64,000 bases of DNA from Eubacteriaceae bacterium (lineage in GTDB: Bacteria > Bacillota > Clostridia > Lachnospirales > Lachnospiraceae), in contig CAJTFB010000009.1 of the NCBI GenBank assembly GCA_910575665.1, forward strand, positions 36,712 through 100,711, in the 5' to 3' direction. Within the stretch, counting starts at the first letter, position 1; every line of letters begins with the position of its first letter. The notes under the pieces are model-generated. The model was given only the letters and a program-made list of their open reading frames with translations, was not told where the DNA came from and made no database searches. Position numbers and translations under genes: made by a program. Of this stretch, positions 32,913-42,882 are shown one piece after another.

Positions 32913-33301
32913 TACTTCTTTGTATGATGTTTATAGAAGTTCAAACACCATATCCCCTTTCTTTTTAATGAGTATAATCATGGTACATATGACTCATCAG
33001 AGCACCATCGTTACCAATAATAAGACTGGAATTACAGTCAGTTCCACTTTTGTTCTCACTACAATCAAATGCAAATGCCAACCATGCTTTGCAATTAAAT
33101 ATGGATATATTAAAAAGCGACGCAAGTATAAAAAAGCAATTAATGCCCTTATGAAATGATAATGGTCAGTATGTACCCTATGATGTCAGAAAAGAAACCC
33201 TTAATTTAAGACATTTTGGCTGTCTTCTCTCCCTATTTTGATAAACTTAATATGTCTATTTTCCGGAATCAATCATACTTTTTAATGTTCTAAATCTTTA
33301 A
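32913..33301. other. A/T-rich spacer with no convincing gene
   Basis: A plus-strand frame (about 32920-33159, ending KYGYIKKRRKYKKAINALMK) is open but has no clear ribosome site and no recognisable family. I treat it as unassigned. Nothing on the minus strand continues the toxin tail that stops at 33302. Confidence 0.4.
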
Positions 33302-33492
33302 TCACACTATATAGGCAGAATGTGAGCTTTTACCACGTGGATGATAATGTCGAAATTTAGGATATCCCTGTTCACTTTTCAAATCCTTTTTCCTATTATG
33401 ATGAAGTGGCATTTTCCCATTTCCTGCTATATTAGCGATCTGTTTTGCATTATAACCAAACCACGTTATTGTATTCTTTCCACTTTTTAATC
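33302..33492 (-). pseudogene. C-terminal tail of a displaced toxin, cut by IS630
   Basis: The minus strand is open for 63 codons from the edge of the IS630 element to TGA at 33302-33304. It contains FGYNAKQIANIAGNGKMPLH and PKFRHYHPRGKSSHSAYIV. A His-rich HYHPxG...H ending of this kind is common at the extreme C-terminus of RHS/WapA-type nuclease toxins. The N-terminal part is not found on the other side of the IS. Confidence 0.55.
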
Positions 33493-34768
33493 TAGTGTGG
33501 TGACATATTGATATTTACATTTACTGCCACCTCCCTAAGAGGCAGCAGTAAATGTAGGATACAAAGAACTCAGCTTTATTCGGGCATCACCTGTCTGAAA
33601 ATGCCAGTTGACTTTTGCTGCGGCTGTATTCCTCTCCGCTTCCCATGCCGACAATTCACTGCACAACAAACCTATTTCAGCAATCCGGCGGGAAAGACAC
33701 TGTCTGGTCATTACATTCAGTTCAATTTCCGCCATATCCAGCCAGCTGCCATGCTTTGGGGTATAATGAATCTCCAGCCTTTTAATGATGCGCCTCGCTT
33801 CTTCTGCCGGATAGCGTTTGTACAACGAAGCCGGTTTATGTGTATTGAGGTAATCATCACAGGGATGATCTTTTCAGCGTCAGGATACATGACATCCGAC
33901 AGATACTTAATTTCTTCTGCCCAGTCAACAGCCGTTCGGTGTTCCCGTACACTTACATGATGTGTTCCGCCAAGCGGCTCTACAAAAGCAAATATGCTGA
34001 CAGTACCGTTACGGACATACTCAGAATCTGTTTTCCGGTCGCTTCCGGGGATCATTAGCAGTGGCTCCCTTGCTTCTCCAAGAAGCTGGTATGGCTTTTC
34101 ATCCATGCAGACAACCGGGCGCCTTGCGTCATAAGGTAGTTCATAGACATCAAGAACATCCTCCATACATGCTATGAATTCGGGATCTTCTTTTGCTGGG
34201 ATACACCAGTAGTCGTTTTTGTGAGGTCGAAGTTGTTTTTTTTAAAGCATTGCGGATTGCCTCCCTGCTTACTGGGGTTTCCAGAATGACTTTGGATTCT
34301 TTTTCCAGTAAACGGATTGTCCATCTGGAATGCCCTTCCGGGACAGGACCGCAAGCCAGTTCAATCAGCTGAGCCTCTGCACGTCCGTCAACTTTGCGCC
34401 TTGCGTTATCTGAATTAATGTTCCTTTTGAATTCAGTAACCGCACTGATACCGCCGTTAGTATATTTTGAAACCGTATTGGCAACAGTTGCCAGACAGAC
34501 ACCGTTGGATTTCGCGCTCTGCTCATGTGTTAAGACTTTTCCATGCGCTTCATCCAGATCAATAATTATCTGGCATCTGCAACGAATTGTTCTTGAAGTT
34601 TTTTTCTTACGGATTACAGATTTGAGTTCTTTAACCTCATCGTCTGTAAGTTTTATTATATGCTTTTTAGGTCTTGCCATAGTAATCACCGCCGTTTCTT
34701 TTATTATACCGCAAAACGGCAACAATTACCAGAAATATTTATGTAAATATCAATATGTCAGTACACTA
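33493..34768 (-). mobile_element. IS630-family element, second copy, defective
   Basis: A 1,276-bp element bounded by 28-bp inverted repeats with two mismatches (left TAGTGTGGTGACATATTGAT, right complement TAGTGTACTGACATATTGAT), ending in TA at both sides. It is related to, but diverged from, the element at 31146-32422 and lies in the opposite orientation. Its transposase gene is broken. Confidence 0.88.
33535..34680 (-). pseudogene. IS630 transposase pseudogene
   Basis: The gene starts at MARPKKHIIKLTDDEVKEL (ATG at 34680) and has the same A8 slip site as the first copy, after which orfB begins MEDVLDVYELPYDARRPVVC. In the second catalytic motif a one-base deletion turns the expected VMDNLNTH codons into VMITSIH, removing the Asp and shifting the frame. 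The rest (KRYPAEEARRIIKRLEIHYT to the stop at 33535) is in another frame. It cannot make an active enzyme. Confidence 0.88.
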
Positions 34769-35199
34769 AGTTTTTTAGGTGTTAGCCTTTGATTATTATT
34801 TACATTAGGATGATAATGAGGCCCCTGACCTGAATTATTTGGATGATGTATTGGCTCTTTTCCTTTTCCCGCCCTCTTTGCTGCTTGATAAGCTTCTTTT
34901 TTAGAATTACATTTTTGCCTACGAGCAGGGGGATTCTTTGATCTTTTTTTACCCTTTTCCTCCTTATTTGCTTCTTTCTGAGCCCTCAGTAGAATTTTCT
35001 GAAGTTCAGCAGAATATCTATGCAAAGTCATTGCCCTCGTTCTCAGTTCATATACATATACTTTCTGCGAACCTATTACAGTCGTTTAAATTCTAATTTG
35101 AGAATAAGAAATATCTTTAACCCAAGGATACTTATCTTCACTAATTCTACCTTCTTCTTGACTATAGTCCAATATTCCATCGTAAAGGGTTACGTTACA
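34769..35199 (-). pseudogene. Broken toxin module of RHS-tip type
   Basis: In one frame, with one internal stop near 35086, the minus strand reads NVTLYDGILDYSQEEGRISE, then YELRTRAMTLHRYSAELQKI and a basic tail with KKEAYQAAKRAGKGKEPIHH and GPHYHP. Such GKEP..H..GPHxHP endings are common in RHS/WapA toxin tips. The 3' end is interrupted by the IS630 inverted repeat, which adds the final residues VLTY. A downstream ATG gives a 93-codon frame, but I judge it non-functional. Confidence 0.6.
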
Positions 35200-35315
35200 T
35201 TAGTCATTCGTCAGATGAGCATAAGGGAACCAAACCTCTCTAGATTTTTGCATTTTTATATTTCCCTTTCTACTCAACTTTTTCCGCAAAAAAATAAACT
35301 GGTCCCCAAAAAATC

Positions 35316-35597
35316 AAATGTTTTTATCTCTAACCCAAAATATTCCTCCAAAATCATCCCATTCATCATGACCATCATATACTTCTATTAATTTAACTTG
35401 ATTACTCCTAAAACCAAATCCATTTTCAACATTTGCATGCCTATACTCCCGAAAAATCATTTTTACTTTGTTTTGTTAATTTATATTTTGGATTTTCTAA
35501 TTTTCCCTTACCAACCGGTAAATCGTATCCAATATAATCTTCACATATAGTAACGTATTCTGATCTATTGAATTGACAGACAAATACATCAATCATT
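35316..35597 (-). pseudogene. Frameshifted remnant, probably of an immunity gene
   Basis: Two minus-strand frames join at about 35445: MIDVFVCQFNRSEYVTICED ... KYKLTKQSKNDFSG and then EYRHANVENGFGFRSNQVKL ... GGIFWVRDKNI with a stop at 35316. The pieces read naturally as one protein if a frameshift is repaired. No family recognised. The rest of 35200-35707 contains short broken frames only. Confidence 0.5.
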
Positions 35598-35707
35598 GGG
35601 AGATGAATTTTTCTACTATTTTGCCAATTTTATTCGTGAAATAGAAGATCCCAGCCGTTGAATGTTTATATTTAATTATACGAACCCTTCAAACATTGTA
35701 TTTATAA

Positions 35708-36652
35708 CTAATTTCTTCCTATCTTCTCGTATTTGCCATTATCAATTCCATATAGTATATTATCCAATATATAGATACCTCCATAATATACAGTTTTTGT
35801 CAAATGTTTCTGTTTTCCTGTGTTAATATCAACCTGCCAAATCCCATTTTTCTCAGCATCTTTTACAACATAAGGTCCCGCAATATTAGATTTTGTATTG
35901 TCGCAAACCGTCCCCTGAACATATAAAAAATCTCCCTTTGCCTGAATATCTAAAATTCTAAAATACAATTGTTGTTCTTGAAAACTAAAATTAAAACTTA
36001 TACTCCATTTATTTGTATTTATATTATATGAAGTTATATACTTTCTCCCATTTCCCTCGAAAATCAAATTATTACCTAAGACTAGTATCATATCTCCTGC
36101 CACAAATTCTCTTTTTTGATCGAACTCATCAAAGGAAAAAATTTCATTACAATTTGCGGATTTAATATCGTATTGATAGATGTATCTTTTTCCTCCAACA
36201 ATACGAGAAAAAAATACAAACTCACCACTAAAAACATAATCCGATACTCCCTCAATCAATTGTTCCTTATTCAAATTCTCTAGATTACGACACTCCACAT
36301 TCCAGATATTATAATCACTTTTACTATTATTCCATTTTGCATAATAAACTTTTCCCCTTAATATTTTAAAATCACCTATTTCTCCTCCCCACAACTTTTT
36401 CTTTTTTCTTTTATTATAATTATATTGATAAAAGCCATCTTCTTCATAATATAAATTTCCATCTAAAATTTGATAAGGAATACATCCATTTTTTTCCTCT
36501 GTTGTGTTTAACATTTTATTTTGAGAATCTTCTAACAAGATATGCAATACTTCATAATCGTTTGGCATAATAAAAAAGTGATAAAAATTAATTCCTACTA
36601 TTACTAAAAATAGTATAAAAATAAGCAGTATTCCTTTTTTTATTTTTCCCAC
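35708..36652 (-). CDS. Membrane-anchored beta-propeller-like protein, candidate immunity of RHS copy 2
   Basis: 314 residues with an N-terminal TM anchor (residues ~5-27, KKGILLIFILFLVIVGINFYHF) and repeated Tyr/Trp-rich strands (GCIPYQILDGNLYYEEDGFY, GKVYYAKWNNSKSDYNIW, GEFVFFSRIVGGKRYIY) like the DUF5050-type six-strand propellers. It starts 17 bp after the RHS copy 2 stop codon. This tight spacing and the external location suit an immunity protein that blocks the RHS tip at the cell surface. Family assignment is tentative. Confidence 0.65.
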   Translation of the reverse strand: MGKIKKGILLIFILFLVIVGINFYHFFIMPNDYEVLHILLEDSQNKMLNTTEEKNGCIPYQILDGNLYYEEDGFYQYNYNKRKKKKLWGGEIGDFKILRGKVYYAKWNNSKSDYNIWNVECRNLENLNKEQLIEGVSDYVFSGEFVFFSRIVGGKRYIYQYDIKSANCNEIFSFDEFDQKREFVAGDMILVLGNNLIFEGNGRKYITSYNINTNKWSISFNFSFQEQQLYFRILDIQAKGDFLYVQGTVCDNTKSNIAGPYVVKDAEKNGIWQVDINTGKQKHLTKTVYYGGIYILDNILYGIDNGKYEKIGRN

Positions 36653-36669
36653 AATATATCTCCTTATAA

Positions 36670-39600
36670 TTATTTTTTTAATGGCATTATTCTAGGGTAT
36701 GACATAATAAAATCTTCAACTATCTCAAATGCGTCATTAGGAGCCAGTTTCTTTTTTGCCTTTTTTAAGCACTTTTTAAACTCTTTTGATCTTAACTCCA
36801 AAGTCCCCTTTCTGAGCGCATCGACAACCAAGTTTTTACAATTATTTTTTAATAATGTGTACATTACTTTCCCATTATTTATTTTTTTCTTCTTTTTTAA
36901 TAGATATTTATAACTTTTTATAAAATCTCCTTCTAAGTAAATGTACTTATCATATCTAACCCCTTGTTTATTCCCCTCTTTTATAGTAGCATCTATAGAA
37001 GATATACTATCTTCAAACTTCTTCCTTAACTCTTTACTACCTCCTTCTGGGGAAGGGAGATCTTCCCACTTTTGTGAGTAATTTACCATATATTCATTTG
37101 TCACAATAGCCCCTTTAATCCCTTTTATATTTCCAGCCAAATTATCCGGTTGTGATGATGCAAAGGAGCAATACCACCAATTCCCATTACTTAGTTTTAT
37201 TGATACTGCAGTATGTCCAAATCCTATTGCTCCATCTGTTTGCTGCAACCAGATCGCATCATGCCCACTCGGATCCCACGCATTCACCCCGTCATTCCCA
37301 CAATACGTATATAGATGCAGGCTCAGCGGATCATCATCTTCCCCGGTATAGGTATCCCCCGTCAGAAACCTCCCCACCTTTGGCTGATAGTACCTCGCCC
37401 TTAGGTAGACCTCCCCCGTCTCCTTATCATAGTACTCCCCGCAGTAACGGAACGGGTTATCATCCTTACTGTCCAGATTTACTTCATTACCAAAAGAATC
37501 ATACTCATAAGTCTTAACAACCTTTCCTGATTCATCTATCAACTGCACCACATTTCCATGAGGATCCGTCACATAAAACAGTTTTCCATCTTCACTGCCT
37601 GAAGCACGGTCTTCTCCCCTGTCACTATAAACCAGGTCATTCCCACGGATATACCGCTTCTTTACTTTGCCACCCTCAAACAGCTCCATCACCAGCTGGT
37701 CTCCATCCCAGACGAAGACCGTCTTCTCTCCGTTCACTGTTTTGCTGGTGCGCAGCCCCTCGGCATCATAAGTAAAGCTTACCTTATAGTTCTTTGTAAG
37801 CGTCTGTGTAAGCTGGTTCAGGGCATTATAACGATTCACCACGTTCTCATTCAGACGGTTATCCCCCAGGGTCACATCGACGTCCACATAGGCACTGTCC
37901 TTTTTGTCGCTGGGGATCTCATACCGGTTGACCGTCGCCAGCTGGTTTCCGTTCTTATCATTTTTGTAGACAACAACAGAATCCTCATCTGTTTTGGTAT
38001 CTAAGGTATCCGTGCGGAGCAGTTCATCGTTTTTGTTGTATTTATAGGCAGTTACCTGATTCCCGGCCGTCATCTCTTTCCGGTTGTTGCTGCTGTCATA
38101 GGTATAGGAAATATCCTCACTGCCAGTTTTCGTCTCTTTCTGGATACGTCCTAACAGGTCATAAGTATATGTAGCAGTCTTTGTGGATTTCTTTCCTTCT
38201 TTATCCTTCAGAGCGGCCGTTTCCTTGGATTTCTGCCCATTGGTCAGATATTCCGACGTGTACTCCGAGATCACTCCGGCACTGCCCGTCTGGTTCTTCA
38301 TCGCAGTCAGATGGTTCTGGTAATCATAGGTGTAGGTGGTAGTCATTTCATTCCCTGGCACGGTTCTCTCCGCCAGGTTCCCATCCGTATCATAAGAGTA
38401 TGCCACCACCGGGCTGCCCTTCCTGTCGGTAACAGAAGTCAGTCTGGACTCCCCGTCATAGTTATACTGCAGGGAAAGTTTTGTATCATCCCCCACCCTT
38501 ACGGAAAAGGCAGATTTATTTCCGGCGCTGTCATAATTGTAGTGTTTGACCACATCCTTATGTTTCGTCAGTTTTGTGGTTTCCTTTGTAACCTGTCCCG
38601 ATGCATCGTCATAGGCAAAGGTGGTGCCGTCCTGTGCCGCCACATCCCCATAGGCATTGTAGGTATAGGTATGTTTCGTTTCTTTCCCTGTCTTTTTTTC
38701 TTTTGCCACCATCTCCGTCAGGCGGTTCTGGTAATCGTAGGCATTCTTCTGTGTGTTGCCGTTCTTATCTACTGTTATCGTTAAGTTGCTGTTGATATCA
38801 TAGGTATAGGTTTCTTTTCTTCCCTCTGGGTCGGTATAGGCCACTAACTGGTTTTTTCCGTCGTATTCGTACCTGGTTTCCCGGATGTTATCGGATTTTT
38901 TCTGCCCGCTGACATCGACACGGTATGTCTTCCCCACATAAGAAAAGACATCCGGCCCATTTTTACCCTCTGCATCCGTATTCCCGTCAGCATCCGCCAC
39001 CTCTGACACCGTCAGTGTCAGCGGGCTGGTCATCCCGGTAAACTGGCGCACTTTGTTCCCCTGAGCGTCATAGACATACTGGACGTACTGCGCCTTTCCA
39101 CCTTCCAGGCAGCTTTTGACCATAACAAGGTTGCCACACTTATCATAAGTATACTCGGTTCTGGCGGTCCTGTCATCATCGATCTGTTCCTCTTTTCCTG
39201 TCACGTTTCCCGTGTTATCGTACTCTGTCATGGTTTTCTGGTATTCAACACTGCCCTCTTTCTTCTCCCGGGGAATCTCCGACTGGATCATCCGTCCCAG
39301 GATATCGTATTCATACTTTGTGGCCACATTTTCCCTGGTTCCCCTGGGGGTGTATTCCTTTGTGACCTGGCCCTGCTCATTATAATCAGTTTTGACCATC
39401 CGGGACTGCCAGCCACTCTCCCCCTCCTTCCGGCTCTTTGTCTCCGTCTGGCTGACGTTGCCGTTGTCATCAAAGGTGGAAAGAGTCTGCGTTTCATAAG
39501 CCGGAAGCCACTTTCCGTCCTGCTGTTTTCTAGTGACTGTGTTTTCTTTGGTGGTCCTGCCAAAGTCGTCGGCTTCATAGGTCGTCACCGTTTCTATTCT

Positions 39601-42600
39601 GTTCTTTTCCCGGATGGCAGTGCTTGACCGGGATAAGGTGTTCCCTCCCGCATCGGTTACAGTTTTTGTGATGTTTTCGCTTAGAACCGCATCATTGAAC
39701 TGGTCATAATACCCCTCTGCATCTGCCTCCGGCTGGTATTCAGCCGGATTTAAGGCTTTATTGTAACTGGTGGAAATGGTCTGTGCCTCGTCTTCTTCCC
39801 CGGTTACCTCCGTCTCGCTCTTGCTGAAGCTCCATGAAGTACAGTGGGCAGCGTCCAGTTCTCCGTTGCTGAATTCTGCTCTGCCGATCTCATTGCCCAG
39901 GTTATCATAGAAATGCTTGCTGCCGCTCAGGATCTCCTTCCCTTTTCCAGTGATATAAAAGTTGGGGACGGTTTCTCCATTTTCATCGACAATGAACCTC
40001 TTTTCATCCGGTTCAAAGGGAAAGGTCCGCTCTTCTAACAGCCGGGTCGTCTCCTCTTTTTCGGTGTCACCGTCGGCACTGTCGGAATCTTCCCCGCTTT
40101 CCCCATCCTCTCCGCTCCCATATTCATACATGCTCTCGGTCCAGGTGCCGGCAGCCTCGTCTTTACTGATGATCGTATTGCCAAAGGCATCCTGTATCTC
40201 AATGGATACCCGCCCATACTCGTCTACTGTCATGGTCTTCAGTCCGTCAGCGGACCGGTACTCCTTCTCTTTGGATTCATACTCCGTCCCTACCGCATGG
40301 ATGTTTTCTACCTCTTCCCCGGTCTCCGGGTCATAGGAGGTTTTTGATACCAGACCATTCTCATCGGTGTAAGATAACTCATTGCCAAAGGAATCATAGG
40401 CTGCTTCCTCTTCCGTGTAGGTACGGTTGTCTTCTGGGCGTTTGGCAGAAGTGATGGTTACAACCTTCTTTGTCTGTTGTCCAAGGCTGTTGTAGGTGTA
40501 ATCGTTCTGGATCACCTCTTTTTCCCCGTCGGTGCTGTAGGAAGGGTATACTTTCCCCTGGGTCTCGTTTCCCTGTTCGTCATACTGGAAGTCCGTTCTG
40601 GATATGGTTTTATACTCCCCGCCCTTTATACTCCTCTGCTGTAAAATGCTGGCATAATCAATGCCGTTGGCTGCAATTGTTGCAAACAGCCGTTTTTTTG
40701 TGCCTGCCGACGTATGCCTTTCTTCGGACAGAAGGGTACACAGGGAATACGGGGTGTCTTCTGCCGGATATCCTGTATCCGCTCCGTGGTAAGCATAAGT
40801 GGTGGTATACAGATGTTCCTTTCCCTTGTTTTTTGTCAGGTATGCCTTTAAGGATTTCCTATACAGTATGTTCCGGTAGTTGTCATACGTATACCCCTGC
40901 TTTGTGGTAACCGCTTTCTCTCCCTTCTTTCCGTAAGACTTTTCTGTTTCAAGCTCGACAAGGGAACCCTTTTCATTTTTGTCATATGAATACAGGGTTT
41001 CTTCTTTCTCTTTTCCATAGTTGATCTCATCGGTGAGCAACTTGTTCTCATTATATATGTATAACAATACGTTCTTTTTTGTATCCTTTTTTAACCGCAA
41101 TGTATTCGGATCAATCTTTGATTTCTTATAAGTATAATCATAGTACTTCCCATTTGTTTTATACTTATTTGGATTAAATGAACTAACTACGGTTACTGTC
41201 TTTAATCCACTGTTTCCGTACTGCCATACTTCATAGATGGTTCCTTCGCTTTCATTCGCCTTCTTTTCCCGTTCCCGGAAATCATCAAAAGACCGAAGAT
41301 CATCTTTACCCTTTTTCTGAAAGTAATCGTACTTTATTCCATTTGATTTCTTTCCTGTTTTGATATCTTTCTCATATTCCCTGGTGACATAGAACTGCTC
41401 CGTCACCACATCCCTGGTCTGTCCGGAACCTGCATCCTTCGACCCGCGCAGGGAGCAGGCACGGTACTCATAGTGGGTTTCACTTCCACCTTCCGCCACT
41501 TTTGTGAGAAGGTAACTCTGGTTGGTAGAAACACGCTGGGATGCCACCCCGGCACCAGCGGTGTTGACCAGCCTCTCCACCGTTTTATAAGAATACTTTT
41601 CTTTTCTGCTATCCACCGTGGCACTGGTCAGGATCACACCATGCAACCGGTCCCCATAGTGAGGCGTATAAGATTTTTCCTCAGTTTCATAGGTGATGGT
41701 CTTGCTTGTCACGCCACCAAAGGCGGCGTTGCCTCCTTCAACATTCTGCCCCTGGACAGTCACCGATGTAAGGATCTTCTCCCCATCATCATCCTTATAA
41801 TGGAACACAATCTCCCGCCCTACGGAATCTGTGATCCTGCTGAAATAGATATCATCTGTGTATGTATAAGTAATCTTGTTATCATGGGCATCCTTCTGCA
41901 GCACAACAACTCCGTTTTCATTGAAATAAGTACGGAGTCCTGTTTTGTCCCGGAGAAGGTATTTACAGGCAATGCCGTCTACGGTCCTGTCCCAGTCTTC
42001 CAGTTTTATATCTTTATAATCATAGCCTTCCAGTCCCTGGATATGGTAACTCTTGCTGGCATCGTCTTTCTCTGTTTCGATATTCATTACCCCGGCGCTG
42101 CCGTAGTGCAGATACTTGGGTTCTTTTCCCCATCCTTCTTCTTCCGTCAGTGTAACTGTCTCGATCCACGGAAAATCGTAGCGCCATCCACTTGCCACCC
42201 CGTATACGTTATGCCTATTATTGCTAACGATCTTTGTCCTCTGGGTTTTTTCCTCATAATCCGGTTTTCCGTCAAAAGACACACCCCTTCTGCCCTCACC
42301 CTTTTCATACTTGACTAATAAGTTTTTCAGGGCATTTTTATGTTTTTTCCAGACTGCCGCATTTACAACAATTCTTCTTTGTGAACCATCCGAGGCTGTA
42401 TAATTAACCCATATCGTATCTATCTCCAGCTTTTCCGTATATTCCACGGTGGCATGGCCGAGATTGGCTTCGTTGCTGTCATAGTATCGGTTGAGTTCAA
42501 AATCCATGCTGCCAGTTCCTTCTAAAGAAAGGTCGTTCCGGGACAGAAGCAGATGCCCGGTAGCAGTGTCCACGCCATCGACTTCCTCTGCCTCCAGCGG

Positions 42601-42795
42601 AGAACCGGCAAGTCGATTGTGATAAACACTGCGGAAGGTGTCTCCGTAAGCTGCTTCCAGGGCTGTATTGTACACCTCACCAGTGGTAAGGTTATCTCCT
42701 GCCGCCTGACAAGTACTGCTACTAGTACATAAGAATGTTCCACATACTATGGTGGCAGCTATTGCTCCAAATAAAGTTTTTACTATTTTTTTCAT
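36670..42795 (-). CDS. Secreted RHS polymorphic toxin with permuted papain-like tip (copy 2)
   Basis: 2,041 residues with the same layout as copy 1: signal peptide (1-32), DUF6531-type domain, YD/RHS repeats, and a core ending GNDGVNAWDPSG. The tip (1845-2041) begins HDAIWL and contains GFGHTAV (His1861) and, 125 residues later, KNNCKNLVVDALRKG (Cys1986). A His-first, Cys-second order with GH and NC motifs fits the permuted papain-like/NlpC-P60-like fold used by peptidases and acyltransferases. Target inferred to be outside the cytoplasm because the candidate immunity protein is surface-anchored. ATG at 42795 with AGGAG eight bases upstream. Confidence 0.85.
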   Translation of the reverse strand: MKKIVKTLFGAIAATIVCGTFLCTSSSTCQAAGDNLTTGEVYNTALEAAYGDTFRSVYHNRLAGSPLEAEEVDGVDTATGHLLLSRNDLSLEGTGSMDFELNRYYDSNEANLGHATVEYTEKLEIDTIWVNYTASDGSQRRIVVNAAVWKKHKNALKNLLVKYEKGEGRRGVSFDGKPDYEEKTQRTKIVSNNRHNVYGVASGWRYDFPWIETVTLTEEEGWGKEPKYLHYGSAGVMNIETEKDDASKSYHIQGLEGYDYKDIKLEDWDRTVDGIACKYLLRDKTGLRTYFNENGVVVLQKDAHDNKITYTYTDDIYFSRITDSVGREIVFHYKDDDGEKILTSVTVQGQNVEGGNAAFGGVTSKTITYETEEKSYTPHYGDRLHGVILTSATVDSRKEKYSYKTVERLVNTAGAGVASQRVSTNQSYLLTKVAEGGSETHYEYRACSLRGSKDAGSGQTRDVVTEQFYVTREYEKDIKTGKKSNGIKYDYFQKKGKDDLRSFDDFREREKKANESEGTIYEVWQYGNSGLKTVTVVSSFNPNKYKTNGKYYDYTYKKSKIDPNTLRLKKDTKKNVLLYIYNENKLLTDEINYGKEKEETLYSYDKNEKGSLVELETEKSYGKKGEKAVTTKQGYTYDNYRNILYRKSLKAYLTKNKGKEHLYTTTYAYHGADTGYPAEDTPYSLCTLLSEERHTSAGTKKRLFATIAANGIDYASILQQRSIKGGEYKTISRTDFQYDEQGNETQGKVYPSYSTDGEKEVIQNDYTYNSLGQQTKKVVTITSAKRPEDNRTYTEEEAAYDSFGNELSYTDENGLVSKTSYDPETGEEVENIHAVGTEYESKEKEYRSADGLKTMTVDEYGRVSIEIQDAFGNTIISKDEAAGTWTESMYEYGSGEDGESGEDSDSADGDTEKEETTRLLEERTFPFEPDEKRFIVDENGETVPNFYITGKGKEILSGSKHFYDNLGNEIGRAEFSNGELDAAHCTSWSFSKSETEVTGEEDEAQTISTSYNKALNPAEYQPEADAEGYYDQFNDAVLSENITKTVTDAGGNTLSRSSTAIREKNRIETVTTYEADDFGRTTKENTVTRKQQDGKWLPAYETQTLSTFDDNGNVSQTETKSRKEGESGWQSRMVKTDYNEQGQVTKEYTPRGTRENVATKYEYDILGRMIQSEIPREKKEGSVEYQKTMTEYDNTGNVTGKEEQIDDDRTARTEYTYDKCGNLVMVKSCLEGGKAQYVQYVYDAQGNKVRQFTGMTSPLTLTVSEVADADGNTDAEGKNGPDVFSYVGKTYRVDVSGQKKSDNIRETRYEYDGKNQLVAYTDPEGRKETYTYDINSNLTITVDKNGNTQKNAYDYQNRLTEMVAKEKKTGKETKHTYTYNAYGDVAAQDGTTFAYDDASGQVTKETTKLTKHKDVVKHYNYDSAGNKSAFSVRVGDDTKLSLQYNYDGESRLTSVTDRKGSPVVAYSYDTDGNLAERTVPGNEMTTTYTYDYQNHLTAMKNQTGSAGVISEYTSEYLTNGQKSKETAALKDKEGKKSTKTATYTYDLLGRIQKETKTGSEDISYTYDSSNNRKEMTAGNQVTAYKYNKNDELLRTDTLDTKTDEDSVVVYKNDKNGNQLATVNRYEIPSDKKDSAYVDVDVTLGDNRLNENVVNRYNALNQLTQTLTKNYKVSFTYDAEGLRTSKTVNGEKTVFVWDGDQLVMELFEGGKVKKRYIRGNDLVYSDRGEDRASGSEDGKLFYVTDPHGNVVQLIDESGKVVKTYEYDSFGNEVNLDSKDDNPFRYCGEYYDKETGEVYLRARYYQPKVGRFLTGDTYTGEDDDPLSLHLYTYCGNDGVNAWDPSGHDAIWLQQTDGAIGFGHTAVSIKLSNGNWWYCSFASSQPDNLAGNIKGIKGAIVTNEYMVNYSQKWEDLPSPEGGSKELRKKFEDSISSIDATIKEGNKQGVRYDKYIYLEGDFIKSYKYLLKKKKKINNGKVMYTLLKNNCKNLVVDALRKGTLELRSKEFKKCLKKAKKKLAPNDAFEIVEDFIMSYPRIMPLKK

Positions 42796-42882
42796 AAATC
42801 AAGCTCCTATCTCTCGCAACAACAATTGATATGACAGCAATGTTTCACGAATAATAACATTTTCATTTTTTATTCTAAAAGT

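Noticed and set aside
32920..33159. Plus-strand frame of 79 codons
   Set aside because: The frame is open, but there is no clear start signal or recognisable family. It is noted only as unassigned spacer.
35020..35391. Plus-strand frame in the pseudogene zone
   Set aside because: No ribosome site. The opposite strand contains recognisable remnants of toxin and immunity genes.
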